From the NCBI GenBank assembly GCA_963837775.1, contig CAWIOX010000030.1, positions 62,001 through 126,000 on the forward strand: a stretch of 64,000 nt of DNA. Direction: 5' to 3'. Numbering within the stretch: position 1 is the stretch's first letter; each line of letters starts with the position of its first letter. The stretch comes from CAWIOX01 sp963837775 (GTDB taxonomy: Bacteria > Pseudomonadota > Gammaproteobacteria > Burkholderiales > Burkholderiaceae_D). Made by a program: the position numbers and the translations under genes. Under the pieces are notes generated by a model. It saw only the letters and a program-made list of their open reading frames with translations, did not search any database and had not been told where the DNA came from. This document shows, piece by piece, positions 47,326-55,917 of this stretch.

Positions 47326-47790
47326 ATGTTTATAAAATTCTTGAAAAGTTTATTGGTATTAATTTTCGCCTTCGGCTTGAACCCAAGCCTTTATGCTGCA
47401 GAGCATGGAACCGCTGAAGAAGCAACAGCGATGGTTAAAAAAGCGGTCGAATTTTTGAAGAAAAACGGCAAGGAAAAATTATTGGCTGAGGTCTCAAACG
47501 GAAAAGGCGATTTTGTCGACCGCGATCTTTATTTGAGCGTTTACGACTTTAGCGGCATTGTGCTGGCCCATGGCGCGAACCCGAAAATCATCGGCAAGAG
47601 CGTGATAGGGCTCAATGATGTGGATGGCAAATTTTTCATGAAAGACATCGTTGCACAGTCCAAGTCTGCCGGCAAAGGACAAACAGAATACAAATGGCCT
47701 AATCCGGTCACCAAAGAATTCCAGAAGAAATCAGCCTACTTTGAGGCGCTTGATGGCGTCATTATTTCCTGCGGTTACTACAAATATTAA
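47326..47790 (+). CDS. Secreted single-Cache domain protein, paralogue B
   Basis: A 154-residue protein with a signal peptide (FLKSLLVLIFAFGLNPSLYA) and one Cache_2 domain: AMVKKAVEFLKKNGKEKLLA, FVDRDLYLSVYDFSGIVLAH, IIGKSVIGLNDVDGKFF and a C-terminal SCGYYKY. It is a clear paralogue of the gene at 45377; both keep the single Cys before the terminal G-Y/I-YK. It is somewhat more AT-rich than its surroundings. Ligand and partner unknown; the solo MCP-like protein encoded next door (47899) is one candidate. Confidence 0.87.
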   Translation: MFIKFLKSLLVLIFAFGLNPSLYAAEHGTAEEATAMVKKAVEFLKKNGKEKLLAEVSNGKGDFVDRDLYLSVYDFSGIVLAHGANPKIIGKSVIGLNDVDGKFFMKDIVAQSKSAGKGQTEYKWPNPVTKEFQKKSAYFEALDGVIISCGYYKY

Positions 47791-47832
47791 TTGAATCGGG
47801 CTTGATGGAATAAGCCTGAGACAAGAAAACAC

Positions 47833-47878
47833 CTCCCTGTTTCCCCGGCCACGCAGGCGGGGACAGGGGAAGCAAAAA
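47833..47878. terminator. Hairpin terminator between convergent genes
   Basis: CCCTGT-TT-CCCCG pairs with CGGGG-ACAGGG around a 10-nt loop. It lies between the convergent Cache paralogue B and the MCP-like gene; T-tracts are weak. Confidence 0.6.
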
Positions 47879-47898
47879 GCATTTTTCAGCCTGAACTG

Positions 47899-48573
47899 TC
47901 AGGCGACCGATTCGGTCAGCGCCACCTGCACCAGTTTGTCGATCTCGCCGGTGATGCCGGTCAGCACGCTGGCAACCACCGAGAATTCCCTTCCCGCATC
48001 ACCGGCCCGTGCAGCGATCACCTGCGCATTGAAAGACACCATGCGCGCCTGTTTTGAAATGGTCTTGATGTCGCCCATGATGTGATGCAACTGTTTCTTC
48101 AGCATGGTTGCATGACGCTTTGATTCCTCCTCGTAGACCTGGGTGATGCTGTTGAGTACGCCAAGCAAAGGGGTGGCGCTTTGCACCAGCTGATCCAGCA
48201 ACGCCGCTGCCTGACGGAAATCGGACTGGATCGCATCCAGCGTCTGGTCTGCCAGCGCGATGAAATCCCGGATGGTGCGGTCGCCCTGCAACGGGCCGTA
48301 ATACGCAGTCTGCAAGCTATCGCAAAATACCCCGGGCAGTTCGTCGTTGCCTTCCACCAGCGCCTTGTGCGCATCGCGGAACAGGCGCAATGCATCGCGC
48401 GCAGTCTCGATCGCGGCTTCTTGCTTGAGCGACGCCAGCACCGCATACAGCACCAGGCGTTGCGACGTGAAGCGGCGCCGGCCCGACAAATTGATCAAGG
48501 TGCCAAATACCTCGCCGGAGAGTTGCGAAGAAGCTGTCTTGCCGCGTTTTTGCATCGATGCTGGCTGTAACAT
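47899..48573 (-). CDS. Soluble methyl-accepting-like signalling protein
   Basis: A 224-residue protein without membrane segments or signal peptide. The C-terminal part (KTISKQARMVSFNAQVIAAR followed by AGDAGREFSVVASVLTGITGEI) resembles the tip-adjacent region of chemoreceptor signalling domains. The N-terminal 140 residues form an all-helical domain that I do not recognise (residues 40-140, with RDAHKALVEGNDELPGVF and GPLQGDRTIRDFIALAD). It lacks a full-length kinase-control hairpin tip, so it may modulate a receptor array rather than act as a complete receptor. Confidence 0.7.
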   Translation of the reverse strand: MLQPASMQKRGKTASSQLSGEVFGTLINLSGRRRFTSQRLVLYAVLASLKQEAAIETARDALRLFRDAHKALVEGNDELPGVFCDSLQTAYYGPLQGDRTIRDFIALADQTLDAIQSDFRQAAALLDQLVQSATPLLGVLNSITQVYEEESKRHATMLKKQLHHIMGDIKTISKQARMVSFNAQVIAARAGDAGREFSVVASVLTGITGEIDKLVQVALTESVA

Positions 48574-48870
48574 TTCAGGACCGCCTTTCTTGCATGTAAT
48601 TCAGTCGGCACCGCAGACGTTTTTTCGTTCTGCACTGTTTCCCTACGGATAGCATGATTTGTGCCAGTGCAAATGCGGCTGCTGCAGCGCAACATGCCCT
48701 GTTTTCGGGCATGAAAATGTCGGGTATGCCCGATAAGCATGAAATCGAAGCGCAAACAGCGTGCAGTTACGCAAAGCACGACTGACAAGGTGCACAATGG
48801 GTTCAGGCAGGACGACCGCCAAATGTACTCGGGTACTTGGCAATTGATTCATTTTTCTCGTAAGCCCGGT

Positions 48871-50112
48871 ATGGATATTGATGAGAATGTACTGATCGGC
48901 TTTGCGGTGGCGCTCGGCAGCGGCCTGCTGATCGGGATCGAGCGCGAACGGCGCAAGGGCAGCGGGCCGAACCGGGGGCTGGCCGGCGTGCGCACCTTCA
49001 CGCTGGCCGCGGTCAGCGGCGCGCTGGCACAGGCGCTGGACCAGTCCTGGCTGGTGCTGGTCGGCGCGCTGCTGGTACTGGCGCTGGTGGTGATTTCGTA
49101 TTGGCGCGACTGCTCGAAAGATCCCGGCGTCACCACCGAGATCGCGCTGTTCATCACCTATCTGCTGGGCGTGGCGGCGATCTCCTATCCGGAAATGTCG
49201 GCCGGCACCGCCGTCATCGTGGCCGGCCTGCTGGCCGCACGCACCAGCTTGCACCGCTTCTCGAAAGAGCTGCTGTCAACCACCGAACTGAGCGATGGGC
49301 TGGTGCTGGCCGGCGCCGCACTGGTGGTGCTGCCGCTGCTGCCGAACCAGTCGATGGCCTGGCTGGCCGGCGCCAACCCGCGCCGGATCTGGGGCCTGGT
49401 GGTGCTGTTGATGACGCTGCAGGCCGCCGGCTACATCGCGCTGCGCATCGGCGGCGCGCGGCTGGGCTATGCGCTGTCGGGGCTGGCATCGGGCTTCGTT
49501 TCCAGCACCGCGACCATCGCTGCGATGGGCCTGAAGGCGCGCCAGCAGCCCGAACTTCTCGGCGCCTGCGTATCCGGCGCACTGTTTTCGAATGTCGCCA
49601 CCATTCCGCAGCTGTTTCTGGTGGCAGCGGCGATCCACCCGGCCGCGCTCGCGACCCTGGCGCCCAGCCTGCTGGCAGGGCTGGCCTGTTCGATCGTCAT
49701 CGCCGCCATCAGTTTGTTCGCAGATAGCCAGACTGACGGCAATCCGGTCGCGCAGGGGCATGCCTTCAAGCTGACACACACTCTCGGCTTCGCGCTGATC
49801 CTTTCCATCGTGACCGGCGCCGTCGCGCTGGCCAACAGCTACTTCGGCCAAACTGCGGCCGGTGTCGCTGCCGCCATTGCCGGTTTTGCCGACGCCCATG
49901 CCGCCGCCACCTCGGTGCTGTCGCTGGGCGCCAGCGGCCAGCTGGGTCCGGCACAGATCCTGTGGGCGGTGCTGCTGGGGTTTTCCACCAATGTGATCAG
50001 CAAACTGGTCGCCGCCACGCTCTCCGGCGGGCTGGCCTTCGCCTCCAGGGTCGGCGCCGGATCGGTGGTGGCGCTGGCGGTGGTCTGGCTGGCGTACTGG
50101 TTTTTGCGGTAA
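48871..50112 (+). CDS. MgtC/SapB-DUF4010 membrane protein
   Basis: A 413-residue membrane protein with about twelve hydrophobic segments. The N-terminal MgtC-like part has GFAVALGSGLLIGIERERRK and GLAGVRTFTLAAVSGAL. The C-terminal DUF4010 part has YALSGLASGFVSSTATIAAM and AGFADAHAAATSVLSLGASG. The ATG at 48871 (MDIDENVLIG) is chosen over 48739 because the upstream extension is unconserved and polar. Transport substrate unknown. Repeat copy 5 starts 6 nt past its stop. Confidence 0.88.
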   Translation: MDIDENVLIGFAVALGSGLLIGIERERRKGSGPNRGLAGVRTFTLAAVSGALAQALDQSWLVLVGALLVLALVVISYWRDCSKDPGVTTEIALFITYLLGVAAISYPEMSAGTAVIVAGLLAARTSLHRFSKELLSTTELSDGLVLAGAALVVLPLLPNQSMAWLAGANPRRIWGLVVLLMTLQAAGYIALRIGGARLGYALSGLASGFVSSTATIAAMGLKARQQPELLGACVSGALFSNVATIPQLFLVAAAIHPAALATLAPSLLAGLACSIVIAAISLFADSQTDGNPVAQGHAFKLTHTLGFALILSIVTGAVALANSYFGQTAAGVAAAIAGFADAHAAATSVLSLGASGQLGPAQILWAVLLGFSTNVISKLVAATLSGGLAFASRVGAGSVVALAVVWLAYWFLR

Positions 50113-50117
50113 AAGCT

Positions 50118-50194
50118 GGGGGTATGTGCGGAAACATGGCAGTTGCCGCACGGATTTGCTGGGTGTTTAAATATACTGGTGCCAGTATATTTTT
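50118..50194 (+). repeat. GTAT-CCGCAC-ATAC repeat family, copy 5
   Basis: Anchors: GTAT 50122, CCGCAC 50146, ATAC 50173, GTAT 50185. Best-paired copy: GTGCGG/CCGCAC in the first half and the perfect 11-bp AAATATACTGG/CCAGTATATTT in the second. It lies between convergent genes. Confidence 0.93.
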
Positions 50195-50266
50195 GCCCCG
50201 GCAGGCGCTGCCGGGGTGCTGAAAATCATCCGGCCGGATGCGGCCGGACTGACATCACATCAACGC

Positions 50267-50776
50267 TTAATACGCGCCCATGAAGTCCTTCTTGCCGATT
50301 TCGACGCCGTTGTGGCGCAGGATCGCGTAGGCGGTGGTGACGTGGAAGAAGAACTGCGGCAAGCCGTAGCTCAGCAGGTAAGTCTGGCCATTCAGTTTCT
50401 TTTCCTTCGGCGTGCCCGGGCGCAGCACGATTTCACGGCTTTCGCTGCCGTCGATCTGGGCCGCGCTCAGGGTGTCGATGAAGGCCAGCGTCTTGGCGAT
50501 GCGGGCTTGCAGCTCGGCAAAGCTCTGCTCGTTGTCTTCATACGCGGGCAGCTCGACATCGGCCAGACGGGCGGCGACGCCCTTGGCGAAATCGGCCGCG
50601 ATCTGGACCTGGCGGGTCAGCGGGAACATGTCGGGAAACAGGCGCGCCTGCAGCAGCGCATTCGGCTCGATGTTCTTGGCCGTCGCGTGCGCTTCGGCCT
50701 TGGCCAGCACGTCGTGCAGGCTGTTCAGCATTTGCTTGAAAACGGGGATCGCTGCGGTGTACATGGAAATGCTCAT
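50267..50776 (-). CDS. DUF1993 family protein
   Basis: A 169-residue helical protein. MYTAAIPVFKQMLNSLHDVL, LFPDMFPLTRQVQIAADFAK and the C-terminal YGLPQFFFHVTTAYAILRHN are characteristic of DUF1993, a family related to the DinB four-helix fold. The conserved histidines near HVTTAYAILRHNGV may bind metal. Function unknown. Confidence 0.88.
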   Translation of the reverse strand: MSISMYTAAIPVFKQMLNSLHDVLAKAEAHATAKNIEPNALLQARLFPDMFPLTRQVQIAADFAKGVAARLADVELPAYEDNEQSFAELQARIAKTLAFIDTLSAAQIDGSESREIVLRPGTPKEKKLNGQTYLLSYGLPQFFFHVTTAYAILRHNGVEIGKKDFMGAY

Positions 50777-50851
50777 GGGTTTTTCTCCGGTTGAATTGGC
50801 TGTGATTATAGGGTTTTGTCGCTCAGCGCGTACGCCACCCCGTCGAGCCGG

Positions 50852-51927
50852 TCACACCACCCAGGCGCCGTCGCGATACACCTGATGCTCGTCCAGCAGC
50901 ACCGATTCCGTCACCGCAAACACGTCGACGTGATATTTGCCGTCGCCGCGCTTGAAGTTGGGTTTGCCGTAGCTGCCGTGCTTGGCGCCGAGCGACAGGT
51001 GGATGCCGCACATGCGCTCGAAGGTGCCGATGTCGCGCACCGTGCGGTCTTTTGAAAAGGCGCGGTTCATGCCGAAGCCCAGCTCGCGCACCCACACCAC
51101 CTCCTCGTCGGCGCGGATATTGGCCAGCACCGTGTCGAATTCCGGGGTCGAGTCGATGGTGTCGGTCACCTGGCCGTTGCTGATGACCAGCGTGATCGGC
51201 GTTGCCGGCTGGTTGACCGTAAACGAGGTGTCGCCGAACACGAAAATCCGCACCCGGCCGTTGACCGCCTGCAGATCGCGCGCCTCGGTAAACACCTCGC
51301 CGATCGGAAACTGGCCGCCGACGTTCTTCATCTGGCTGTAATCGCCGACATTCAGCTTGGCCGATTCGAACGGCGATGCGAACACCAGCAGTTCGCCGCC
51401 GCTGTCGAGCACGCCGCCCTGGGCGCGGTCGATGCGCGCCTTCAGCGCGTTGCCGACGCCGCGATAATAGGCCGGGTCATAGGCCAGCGACTCGATGTAA
51501 TACAGCGCTTCCTGCCCCGGCATGCGCGCCAGATGCGGATGCTCGATCACCTTCAGCGCGCGCTTGAACAGCTCGACCCGGATCCGGTACGCCTCCAGCC
51601 GGAAGTTGGTCGACTGGATCAGCACCACCAGCGCCGACGGCGCCAGCGCGGCAAACGTGTCCAGTATCGCCGGCGGCGACGCCGCATCGAAGTCGATGAA
51701 GGTGGCGTCCGGCAGGCAGCGCCGGTAAGCCGCCGTCAGCGCCACGGCCAGATCGCAGCGGCGTATCGAACACCACCACCGCCGCATGCGGGTGCGCGTG
51801 CTCGAACGCCAGCGACAGGATGTCGGCCAGATGCAGCGCGCGCCATATCGACCGCCGCAGCGGGTAGGGCATCGAACAGCGTGTCGTCGGCGTTGGAGGC
51901 GGGCATTGGTGTCATCGCATGGCTCAT
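50852..51927 (-). CDS. Aminopeptidase T-like (M29-related) protein, two one-base frameshifts
   Basis: About 357 residues. The C-terminal two-thirds is continuous: GGVLDSGGELLVFASPFESA, NVGGQFPIGEVFTEARDLQA, VVWVRELGFGMNRAF, MCGIHLSLGAKHGSYGKP and KYHVDVFAVTESVLLDEHQV. The GEVFTE...ELGFG...HLSLGA...HVDV arrangement recalls the metal-binding fold of aminopeptidase T/M29 proteins, but the match is distant. The N-terminal part must be read across two frame changes near 51848 and 51767, each repaired by removing one base (restoring MARALHLADILSLAFEHAHP and VVVFDTRCDLAVALTAAYRR). Function tentative. Confidence 0.7.
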
Positions 51928-51950
51928 GGTGAGAGTGTTCGCTTGCTTTT

Positions 51951-52334
51951 TTACTTGCCGGCGGCAAATTGCTGCTGCAAATAGCTGATGATGTCGCTCG
52001 ACTGGTACAGCCACTTCGCGTTGCCGTGCTCATTGATGATCTTCAGGCAAGGCACCTTGCTGCTGCCGCCTTGCGCCAGCAGCGCCTGACGGTTTTCGGC
52101 CGAATGCTGGGCATCGCGCAATTCCACGTTCAGCGAAAGGCGGCGCATTTCCTGGCGCACCTTGATGCAAAACGGGCAGGTATTGAACTGGTACAGCGCC
52201 AGTTTCTTGCAGGCGGCATCGACCCGGGCCTGATCGGCGGCGGCGCGCAGCACGCCTTGCGGGCGGCTCAGGCGCTCCTTGAGCAGCATCACAGGGCCAA
52301 GAACGGTGCGCAGCAGTCTAAAAAATGTTTTCAT
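51951..52334 (-). CDS. Glutaredoxin-domain protein
   Basis: A 127-residue protein: an N-terminal hydrophobic/basic segment (MKTFFRLLRTVLGPVMLLKE) then a glutaredoxin fold with active site YQFNTCPFCIKVRQEMRRL (CPFC). The cis-proline region is GGSSKVPCLKIINEHGNAKW and the C-terminal helix is DIISYLQQQF. The start at 52334 follows AAGAGAGAACC. The same frame stays open upstream into the end of the ParB-like gene, so a longer product cannot be excluded from this sequence alone. Confidence 0.85.
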   Translation of the reverse strand: MKTFFRLLRTVLGPVMLLKERLSRPQGVLRAAADQARVDAACKKLALYQFNTCPFCIKVRQEMRRLSLNVELRDAQHSAENRQALLAQGGSSKVPCLKIINEHGNAKWLYQSSDIISYLQQQFAAGK

Positions 52335-52386
52335 TGGTTCTCTCTTGGAAATATGGTCGGCTTCAAGCAGCAGGCATTGTAAGCGA

Positions 52387-53206
52387 TCAGCCGAGCTGAC
52401 CCGGCCGCCTGCCAGCGCGGCGTTCAAGTCGGCAAGCTGCTGGCGCAGCGCCGCGTTTTCTGCGCTCAGCGCGGCGATTTTGCGGCGCAACGCATCGAGC
52501 TCGCTGCCCGCTTGTCCGCTTGCGTCGGCTGTACTGGCTGCGTCTGTTGCCGTTTCCTTCGGCGGTCTGGCCGCGCGCGCCTGTTCCCGCACCTGGCGTG
52601 CCGCCTGCTGCAATTCCTTGCGGCCGCCGGCCACTGCCGCGACCTGTTCTTCGCCCGGCAGCGTCGCAATCGCGGCCGCCGCATTGATCGAAATGGTGCC
52701 GAGCACGCACCGCCTGCACCAGTTCCGGCGTCGCGGCCTTCTGGATCTTCTCGATCTGGCCGATGGTATTGCTGCTGATGCCGGCGATCCGCGCGGTGTC
52801 CTGGCGGGTCTGCACCGGCTTGGCTGGCGGTGCCTCCGGGGTTTCGGCGGCAGCGGGGTGGCTGTCGTCGGGCACAGCGGCGCGCGCGGCCACGATCTCC
52901 TTCTTGCGCAAGGCCAGCACCCCGCGCTGGAAGTCGGACACGCTGCGCCGCGCCAGATGGTTGTCGATCATCCACAGCTGCACATCCTCGATGCTGGCGA
53001 AGCTGTCGTTCTGCACCGTCTTGAACGCGATGTCGTGCTGGCGGCAGAGCGCATAGCGGTTATGGCCGTCGATCAGCACCTCGCCCCACAGCACCAGCGC
53101 ATCGCGGCAACCCTCGGCCAGCAAGCTGCGCTCCAGCGCCGCATATTCGTTCGCGGTCAGCGGGTCGATAGTAGGCGCGCAATGTTTCATTGATGGTGAT
53201 GGTCAT
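52387..53206 (-). CDS. ParB/Srx N-domain-like protein with coiled-coil tail, at least two frameshifts
   Basis: ParB-like DNA-associated protein of a type seen in phage, plasmid and island contexts. The start at 53206 (MTITINETLRAY, with AGGAAACAG before it) leads after one inserted base near 53173 into IDPLTANEYAALERSLLAEG and the signature VLIDGHNRYALCRQHDIAFK. A helix-turn-helix-like segment is TARIAGISSNTIGQIEKIQK. After a second inserted base near 52710 it continues ISINAAAAIATLPGEEQ and a coiled coil (LDALRRKIAALSAENAALRQ). The end is uncertain: one frame stops at 52387, the coiled-coil frame runs on into the glutaredoxin gene. No parA or plasmid genes are near. Confidence 0.72.
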
Positions 53207-53513
53207 AGTCTGTTTCCTGTCTGATGGATCCGCGTGCGCCGCAAGGGGGCCAATCGCGCAAGGCAGGCATTGTAGCCGACCAGGCGGATGCCGCTGTCGG
53301 CTGGCCAGAGCGCAAGGGCGGGGCGCCTGCAAAAAAGTGGTGGCCAGTCAATCCACCGAGCCGCGCATCTGCGCCGCTCCGATCCAGCAGATTCCTTGAT
53401 GGCAAACAACAAGGTCGAACTGCACCAAATTATTATTTATTTAACATCAATTCAGTCATCACGTTCGGCAACGCGCTGACCATGCGTGCAGCCATATTAG
53501 ATCGGAGTTTTTC
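53207..53513. other. Divergent intergenic region
   Basis: About 307 bases between the ParB-like and DUF3135 genes. I see no gene or palindrome; an AT-rich stretch at 53428-53450 is a plausible promoter for the DUF3135 gene. Confidence 0.4.
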
Positions 53514-53840
53514 ATGCAAGCCAATATTGAAGCCCCCGACTTTGATTTCTTGTGTGCGCTGTACCGGAAAGATCCGCCCGCCTATGAATCGTTGCGGCTG
53601 CAGATATTGCAAGACGCGATTGCCGCCGCGCCCGCCGAGCATCGTCCGGCATTGCGGCGAACGCTGTGCCGCATCGAATCGGCCCGGCAAGCTGCCGCCA
53701 CGCCGATGGAAGCGGTGGTTGCGGCAGCGCGCATGATGAGCGAATCATTGCAGCAACTGGGGGATGGCTGGCAGCAGTTGCAGTACGAAGTCTCAGGCTT
53801 GCAGGCAATCGCCGTGCTTGAGCGGGTCAAGAAACCGTGA
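53514..53840 (+). CDS. DUF3135-like protein
   Basis: A 108-residue soluble helical protein. FDFLCALYRKDPPAYESLRL near the N-terminus resembles the DUF3135 family. The remainder is helical (LRRTLCRIESARQAAATPME). No signal peptide. Function unknown. It is followed after 77 nt by repeat copy 6. Confidence 0.7.
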   Translation: MQANIEAPDFDFLCALYRKDPPAYESLRLQILQDAIAAAPAEHRPALRRTLCRIESARQAAATPMEAVVAAARMMSESLQQLGDGWQQLQYEVSGLQAIAVLERVKKP

Positions 53841-53916
53841 TGGTGGGCTCCAACAGGAATTGACCAGATTGCACCCAGCGTCTCGGTTCCGCTACCCATC
53901 CTTGCCAGGAAAAGCA

Positions 53917-53993
53917 GGGGTATGTGGCGAAAATTGCCGTTAGCCGCACAGATTCATTGGGCATAAAAAAATACGGCATGGAGTATGCCGTAT
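53917..53993 (+). repeat. GTAT-CCGCAC-ATAC repeat family, copy 6
   Basis: Anchors: GTAT 53920, CCGCAC 53944, ATAC 53971, GTAT 53983. Second half is a perfect 9-bp stem ATACGGCAT/ATGCCGTAT; first half GGC/GCC. It lies between convergent genes. Confidence 0.93.
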
Positions 53994-54076
53994 CGAGAGG
54001 GACGCAGTCCGGCCCGTATTGCACCGGATATTGTTATTGGTATGCAGTCGCCGTCATGCTCCGACGGCCCGGCCGA

Positions 54077-54406
54077 TCAGCCCTTGCAGCCGCAACCGCC
54101 GCCACCGCCGCCGCAGCCGCCGGCTTGCGGCGCTTCGGCCGCAGGCGCTGCCGCCTGTTTTGGATGGATGCTGAAATCGATCACCACCGCATCCGGGCCG
54201 TTCTGCACATATTCATGGCGCACCTGGCCGTCGTAGCGCTGCGCAATCTGGCTCAGCAAAGGCAGGGGATCGTGATCGTTGACGAAACGCATCACATCGC
54301 CCTGATCCAGCGATTCCAGCGCGCCGAAGATGGCCGCATGGCGCAAGCGCTTGGACACGCCGCGCACGTCGAATTGATAAACATTAGGGTTTGTTTGGGC
54401 TGTCAT
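54077..54406 (-). CDS. DUF2249 domain protein with Gly/Cys-rich tail
   Basis: A 109-residue protein. The DUF2249 core is QFDVRGVSKRLRHAAIFGAL, DQGDVMRFVNDHDPLPLLSQ and VVIDFSIHPKQ. This domain is often found with hemerythrins and nitrogen-oxide respiration genes. The tail, after an Ala/Pro linker, is GGCGGGGGGCGCKG, with three cysteines in a glycine run, suggesting metal or Fe-S binding. No operon partner. Confidence 0.85.
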   Translation of the reverse strand: MTAQTNPNVYQFDVRGVSKRLRHAAIFGALESLDQGDVMRFVNDHDPLPLLSQIAQRYDGQVRHEYVQNGPDAVVIDFSIHPKQAAAPAAEAPQAGGCGGGGGGCGCKG

Positions 54407-54512
54407 GGCAGGTTCCTGAAAAAGAATACGCCATGCTATTTTTTACCCGCCGCGCTTGCCTTGACCCCGATCAAGTTTTTTCAAACTGCCCGGCGCCGGC
54501 AATCAACTTGGC

Positions 54513-55483
54513 TCAGAACGCATGGCCGATGCCGAGCAGCAGCACGTCGGCGTCGCGGTGGTAATCGGTGAGCACGCGGCTCCAGGAAAACCGCAGCAGA
54601 AAATCCCGGTTCAGCTGGTAACGCGCGCCGACCGACAGCAAACCGGCCAGGCGATTGCGCTCGCCCTCGGCCCGGGCCTGCTGCGGTCATGATCGGTGGC
54701 GACGTAAGGCCCGGCGCCGACGCCCAGCGTCAGCCGCCCGTCCAGCAGCGGGCGCTGCAGCCACAGCTGGCTGGCGACGCCGCGGCGGCGCAGCAGGACC
54801 GCGTCGCCCTCATCCAGCCAGCTCAGCGTCCAGTCCAGGTCGCGGCCCAGCGTGCGCCGGTATTCAACAGCGTAAGCAGGCGCACGTTCGGAATCGAAGC
54901 TGTTGACGATGATTCTTCCCGCCGACAGCGTCAGTTCCTGCCTGGCGGCGGCAGCGTCAGGCGCCGGCATCCGGCCCGGCGCGGGACTGTCGTCAAAGCG
55001 GTAGCCGACGCCGAGCAGCAGCGACAAGGTATTGAAGCTGTCCCGCACCACCAGCCGGTTGACCCGCAGCTGCAGCAGCCAGTGCCGCTGCACCTGCCAG
55101 GTCGCCGCCACGCTGGCCAGCAGGCCCCAGTCATGCTCATTGAGATGGTCGACGCTGTTGCCGGACGCGGTGTCGAAATAATAATAAGGACCGACCCCGG
55201 CCGCCAGCGACACGCCCGATGCCAGCGTCCCGCTGCGGGCCCAGGCCTGGGCGCTGATGCCGTCGCGGTGATGCTTGTCAGGGTGGCCCTCGTTCAGATA
55301 GGCCAGGCCCAGCGCCGCATGCTCGCCCAGCCGCTGCTGATAATCCAGCGACCACGCATAAGTATGCTCGTCGGTGCTTTGCTGCTTCAGCCCCCCGCCC
55401 AGCAGGGACAGCTCCTGCGCCTGCAGCGCGTGCATGGCCAGCCCCGACAGCAGGCAAATCGCCCACAAAATGACACGCATCAT
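54513..55483 (-). CDS. Outer-membrane beta-barrel-like protein, one-base frameshift
   Basis: About 323 residues with a signal peptide (MMRVILWAICLLSGLAMHAL, cleavage near QAQ). Alternating amphipathic strands with aromatic girdles follow, in two similar halves: ELSLLGGGLKQQSTDEHTYA...YQQRLGEHAALGLAYLNEG and ELTLSAGRIIVNSFDSERAP...YRRTLGRDLDWTLSWLDEG. A base appears to be missing near 54683; inserting one joins YVATDHDR to QQARAEGERNRLAGLLSVGA and a C-terminal barrel strand ending GIGHAF, with the terminal Phe of outer-membrane proteins. Function unknown. Confidence 0.75.
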
Positions 55484-55917
55484 GACCGCCTCCCCGCGCC
55501 CCGCACCTTGGGTGCATCGGCAAAAAGCAGTTTCCGGAATAAATTATTTCATACCGGCAGCAAGTACCAGCATGCCAGCAATTGCCGCTGCCGAACCCTG
55601 CGCCAGATCAACAGTTGCTCAGAAATCGGGCGGGAATCTGCGGCTGGTTGGTCGGGAGCAGCGGCGCATTTTGCCGCTGCGCGGCCGGGAATCGCCCATG
55701 CTGCGATGGAAAACAAGGGGGTATATGGTAAAAATAGCCATCAGCCGCACGGTTTCATTGGCTTGTAAAAAATACCGTGATGGAGTATGTGGAGGGCATC
55801 CGGGAGCGCCGGAAAGCGGCTTGCAGGGCGGGGAATCGGTAAGGCGTCAATCAGGCGCAGCCGCATTGCGCCGCAGGTGCACCGTGCAATGCGGCGCAAT
55901 ATCTGATGGTGTGCGAC
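55484..55917. other. Intergenic region between the barrel gene and the reverse transcriptase remnant
   Basis: About 434 bases. Apart from repeat copy 7 it holds no gene that I can support. Base composition changes from GC-rich to AT-rich near 55,900, marking one edge of the island. Confidence 0.5.
55716..55792 (+). repeat. GTAT-CCGCAC-ATAC repeat family, copy 7
   Basis: Anchors: GTAT 55721, CCGCAC 55745, ATAC 55772, GTAT 55785. First-half stem ATGG/CCAT around TAAAAATAG. It stands 125 bp beyond the 3' end of the reverse transcriptase remnant. Confidence 0.9.

Noticed and set aside
52387..53206. Plasmid or chromosome partition locus
   Set aside because: The ParB-like protein has no ParA partner, no parS-like sites nearby and a coiled-coil tail atypical of segregation ParB proteins.
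53917..53993. CRISPR array or integron attC sites as explanation for the dispersed repeats
   Set aside because: Copies are single, kilobases apart, lack regular spacers and lack the attC core sites; no cas or integrase genes are present.
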